53,110 nucleotides of DNA from Spirochaetota bacterium (GTDB taxonomy: Bacteria; Spirochaetota; UBA4802; UBA5550), in contig QKCL01000032.1 of NCBI GenBank assembly GCA_003246895.1, forward strand, positions 1 to 53,110, read 5' to 3'. The notes below the pieces were generated by a model. It had not been told where the DNA came from and did no database searches. It was given only the letters and a program-made list of their open reading frames with translations. This document shows positions 51,655 through 53,110 of the stretch, piece after piece (the stretch's first letter is position 1; the number at the start of each line of letters is the position of its first letter). The position numbers and the translations under genes were made by a program.

Positions 51655-52323
51655 ATGAAAAAGAATATTGTACTGTTGTTTGTTTTTATTATAAATATTA
51701 GTTGTTTTGCAGACAATGAAACAATTAGTATTTTAAAGAATAAATATAATGCATTTATAGGGAAAAGACATGGAGTTCTTTATAGTGTCGATATTGGTGT
51801 AAATAATAAGATTGTTAATGACGATTTGATTATGTTGTCAAAGTTAAAAGAAATAAAAGTCATATCTGTTGGTTCAAAAAAAATTACAGATAAGGGGCTT
51901 ACATATTTAAAAGATAATACTAACTTGAAGGTCTTATTTTTCACCGATACTTCAATCACAGGTGAAGGCTTTAAACATCTTAAAAATCTTACCAAACTTG
52001 AGCGTCTTGAACTTCAGCGTACAAAGCTTAATGATGAAGGCCTTAAATATATCTCTGAGATTGATTTTGAAAAGGGACTCGAGATATATCTTGATAATAC
52101 AAAAATTACAGATAAGGGTCTTGAGTATCTCCAGAGAGTGGAAAATTTAGGCGGGACACTTCGTTTGAATAATACAGCTGTTACAGATGCTGGCCTTAAA
52201 TATCTTGCAAAACATATAAATCTATATGAAATCGATTTCACCGGAACCAAAGTGACATTGAAGGGTATGGACTGGTTAAAGAAATATCTTAAAGATACTC
52301 ATCTGACAAAAAATGTGAAATAA
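51655..52323 (+). CDS. Exported leucine-rich-repeat protein, candidate immunity protein
   Basis: A 222-residue protein with a hydrophobic signal (about 4-18), cut either at CFA or lipid-modified at Cys17. Then come five or six LRR units of about 24 residues (ITDKGLTYLKDNTNLKVLFF, LNDEGLKYISEI, ITDKGLEYLQRVENLGGTL, VTDAGLKYLAKHINLYEIDF). A strong AAGGAG site lies nine bases from ATG, 21 bases after the giant gene. The gene is much more AT-rich than its neighbour (13 of 60 GC at 51661-51720), suggesting acquisition. By position and size it may neutralise the C-terminal domain of the giant protein in the periplasm. This is inference; an adhesin or structural role is possible. Confidence 0.8.
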   Translation: MKKNIVLLFVFIINISCFADNETISILKNKYNAFIGKRHGVLYSVDIGVNNKIVNDDLIMLSKLKEIKVISVGSKKITDKGLTYLKDNTNLKVLFFTDTSITGEGFKHLKNLTKLERLELQRTKLNDEGLKYISEIDFEKGLEIYLDNTKITDKGLEYLQRVENLGGTLRLNNTAVTDAGLKYLAKHINLYEIDFTGTKVTLKGMDWLKKYLKDTHLTKNVK

Positions 52324-52519
52324 GTATATGCATGGTCATGTCGATCATGCGCCACTTACTTTACAGAGACCTTGCTTATGTGAAAGCAGAGCAGTGAAAT
52401 TATAAGCATAAATCATGTGAATAACCACACAACTTAAATGGTAAACTGTACAGTGATGGTATTCACTGATACTGTTTTAAATAGTTCCTTGAAAACAGTT
52501 CAGAAGCACAATAAAGAGA

Positions 52520-52540
52520 GCTTGGGAACGATGCCCAAGC
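52520..52540. repeat. Hairpin 1 of a paired structured segment
   Basis: GCTTGGG, loop AACGATG, CCCAAGC: perfect seven-base stem. Immediately followed by a second hairpin. No T-run, so not an intrinsic terminator. Confidence 0.7.
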
Positions 52541-52574
52541 CGGGTTTGTCCGTCAGGACGACGATACAAACCCG
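52541..52574. repeat. Hairpin 2 of a paired structured segment
   Basis: Outer stem CGGGTTTGT / ACAAACCCG and inner stem CGTC / GACG around loop AGGAC. It abuts hairpin 1 with no gap, suggesting a folded RNA or DNA element. Confidence 0.7.
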
Positions 52575-52611
52575 AACAAATGCAGTGTAGAAAACAGAAA
52601 GACCCACCAGT
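52563..52611 (+). repeat. Diverged direct repeat, copy A
   Basis: Matches 52900-52949 at about 41 of 50 aligned positions with one single-base gap (my hand alignment). It overlaps hairpin 2. The minus-strand reading of this copy is frame-shifted relative to copy B, so it looks like decayed duplicate DNA. Confidence 0.65.
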
Positions 52612-52662
52612 TTAGAATATAAAGAGAATCGTGAGTATGATATGTTTAGGTTTTTTTATGTA

Positions 52663-52710
52663 AGCCCCACCGGCATGTGAGGTGGTAGCCCCTGCCGGCG
52701 CCTGAGGCAG
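52663..52710 (+). repeat. Tandem pair of 24-bp units with covarying stems
   Basis: Two units, 52663-52686 and 52687-52710, each start AGCCCC and share the core CCGGC...TGAGG; a partial third unit AGCCC follows. Unit 1 has stem CCACC / GGTGG and unit 2 has CTGCC / GGCAG, each with a nine-base loop. The second and third stem pairs differ in compensating ways, so the fold is conserved while sequence changes. Confidence 0.7.
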
Positions 52711-52725
52711 AGCCCTTTTCTTTTG

Positions 52726-52759
52726 GCTCGTTTTCTTTGGGCGAGCAAAGAAAATGAGC
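52726..52759. repeat. 34-bp inverted repeat
   Basis: GCTCGTTTTCTTTG, loop GGCGAG, CAAAGAAAATGAGC: a 14-base stem with one G-T wobble. Such CTTTG...CAAAG hairpins recur in many bacterial genomes near repeated elements (from memory). Confidence 0.75.
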
Positions 52760-52762
52760 GTA

Positions 52763-53074
52763 TTAAAGCAGTTTTGTAAAACTGCAATTACAATGCAGAT
52801 TGTAAAAGTAATTTGTCATAACCACGTGAGGGTCGACCTCTTCTTGCACATCCTGTGCAGGGTAGCCGCCAACATCATCATCCTCATAACGTGATGCCAG
52901 ATACAAACCTGAACAGATGAAATATAGAAATACATAAAGACCCGTCAGTAATAAAACTGCGGAAAAGATGATGCAATATACAAAGTACTCTATCTTGCTC
53001 TGGATAAGGCCTCCAGAAAATGGACCAGGCCTATTCTGGATTGGGGTCTTGCTTTGAATCAATTCGCAATTCAC
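52763..53074 (-). pseudogene. Doubtful small membrane-protein frame
   Basis: A 103-residue frame with one or two hydrophobic stretches (IEYFVYCIIFSAVLLLTGLY). The segment ICSGLYLASRYEDDD is echoed, in a shifted frame, by copy A of the direct repeat. No good ribosome site, no family, and the end overlaps an inverted repeat. It may be a decayed gene or a repeat-derived frame. Confidence 0.25.
52900..52949 (+). repeat. Diverged direct repeat, copy B
   Basis: Partner of 52563-52611, about 340 bases away, same orientation. It lies inside the doubtful minus-strand frame. Confidence 0.65.
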
Positions 53075-53110
53075 TTTGAAGGTAGAGTGCAGATTTAATA
53101 TGAATCGAAG

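Larger units (their letters stand above)
52324..53110. other. Repeat-rich region downstream of the LRR gene
   Basis: About 790 bases to the window edge with no confident gene. It holds, in order, two adjacent hairpins, one copy of a diverged direct repeat, a 24-bp tandem pair, a 34-bp inverted repeat, a smaller inverted repeat (GCAGTTTT-GT-AAAACTGC at 52768-52785), the second copy of the direct repeat and a doubtful minus-strand reading frame. Composition is mixed, unlike the LRR gene. It looks like remnants of repeated or recombining DNA. Confidence 0.6.

Noticed and set aside
52663-52715. Possible CRISPR array
   Set aside because: Only two units and part of a third, directly abutting without spacers, and no cas genes nearby.
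52324-53110. Insertion sequence or phage remnant
   Set aside because: No transposase, integrase or phage-like protein fragment could be read; only repeats and a doubtful frame are present.

Overview
The window is bacterial chromosome of moderate to low GC. It is densely packed with housekeeping genes, and has one very large surface-type protein gene and a repeat-rich stretch at the right end. Sequence alone does not fix the organism. Relaxed lipoboxes (FQSC, FISC), outer-membrane barrel proteins, a bactofilin, a YlbF-like protein and a 3486-residue coiled-coil protein that recalls the very long proteins of Leptospira (the TIGR04388 family, from memory) make a diderm spirochaete or relative my best guess.

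Layout, left to right. (1) 1-257: tail of a LeuD-like dehydratase small subunit, convergent with a minus-strand block (317-10032): AsmA-like protein, a regulator with two cyclic-nucleotide domains, mutS, a SPOR/TPR exported protein, miaB and purB. (2) 10372-13712: a nickel/cobalt ECF-type uptake module split over two convergent transcripts. A His-rich lipoprotein, a NikL-like protein and NikM lie on plus; the transmembrane and ATPase subunits lie on minus. GTGTTAC half-sites precede the plus-strand arm. (3) 13863-18340: a PAS/CxxC sensor, proS, then bactofilin plus outer-membrane barrel, and a YlbF-like protein. (4) 18448-24153: a seven-gene plus-strand operon with a coiled-coil protein, SPFH protein with three zinc ribbons, two DUF4178 proteins, two small membrane proteins (one DUF350) and a membrane-anchored aminopropyltransferase. 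This looks like a membrane-stress or polyamine module. (5) 24208-32987: rpmB, a DUF1858 protein, rsmD, the minus-strand chain gltX-thiL-DUF3108-transglutaminase, myo-inositol-phosphate synthase and glnS. (6) 33001-41273: hybrid histidine kinase with an orphan YgiT-type zinc finger, DUF3124, a CsgG-like/barrel protein, bacteriohemerythrin and two unrecognised exported proteins. (7) 41173-53110: the giant gene, an exported leucine-rich-repeat (LRR) protein 21 bases downstream, and about 790 bases of hairpins, tandem repeats and a diverged duplicated segment.

The most interesting locus is region 7. The giant protein has a signal peptide, two Trp-rich coiled-coil blocks, a Gly/Ala-rich hydrophobic region, a Pro/Asn linker and a compact C-terminal domain with a Cys/His/Asp pattern like C39/papain-like cysteine peptidases. 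Composition falls sharply at the start of that C-terminal domain (by-eye counts 40/60 GC at 50161-50220, 20/60 at 51541-51600, 13/60 at 51661-51720), and the following gene encodes a small exported LRR protein. This is the architecture expected of a contact-dependent or polymorphic toxin with an adjacent immunity protein, although no family assignment could be tested here.
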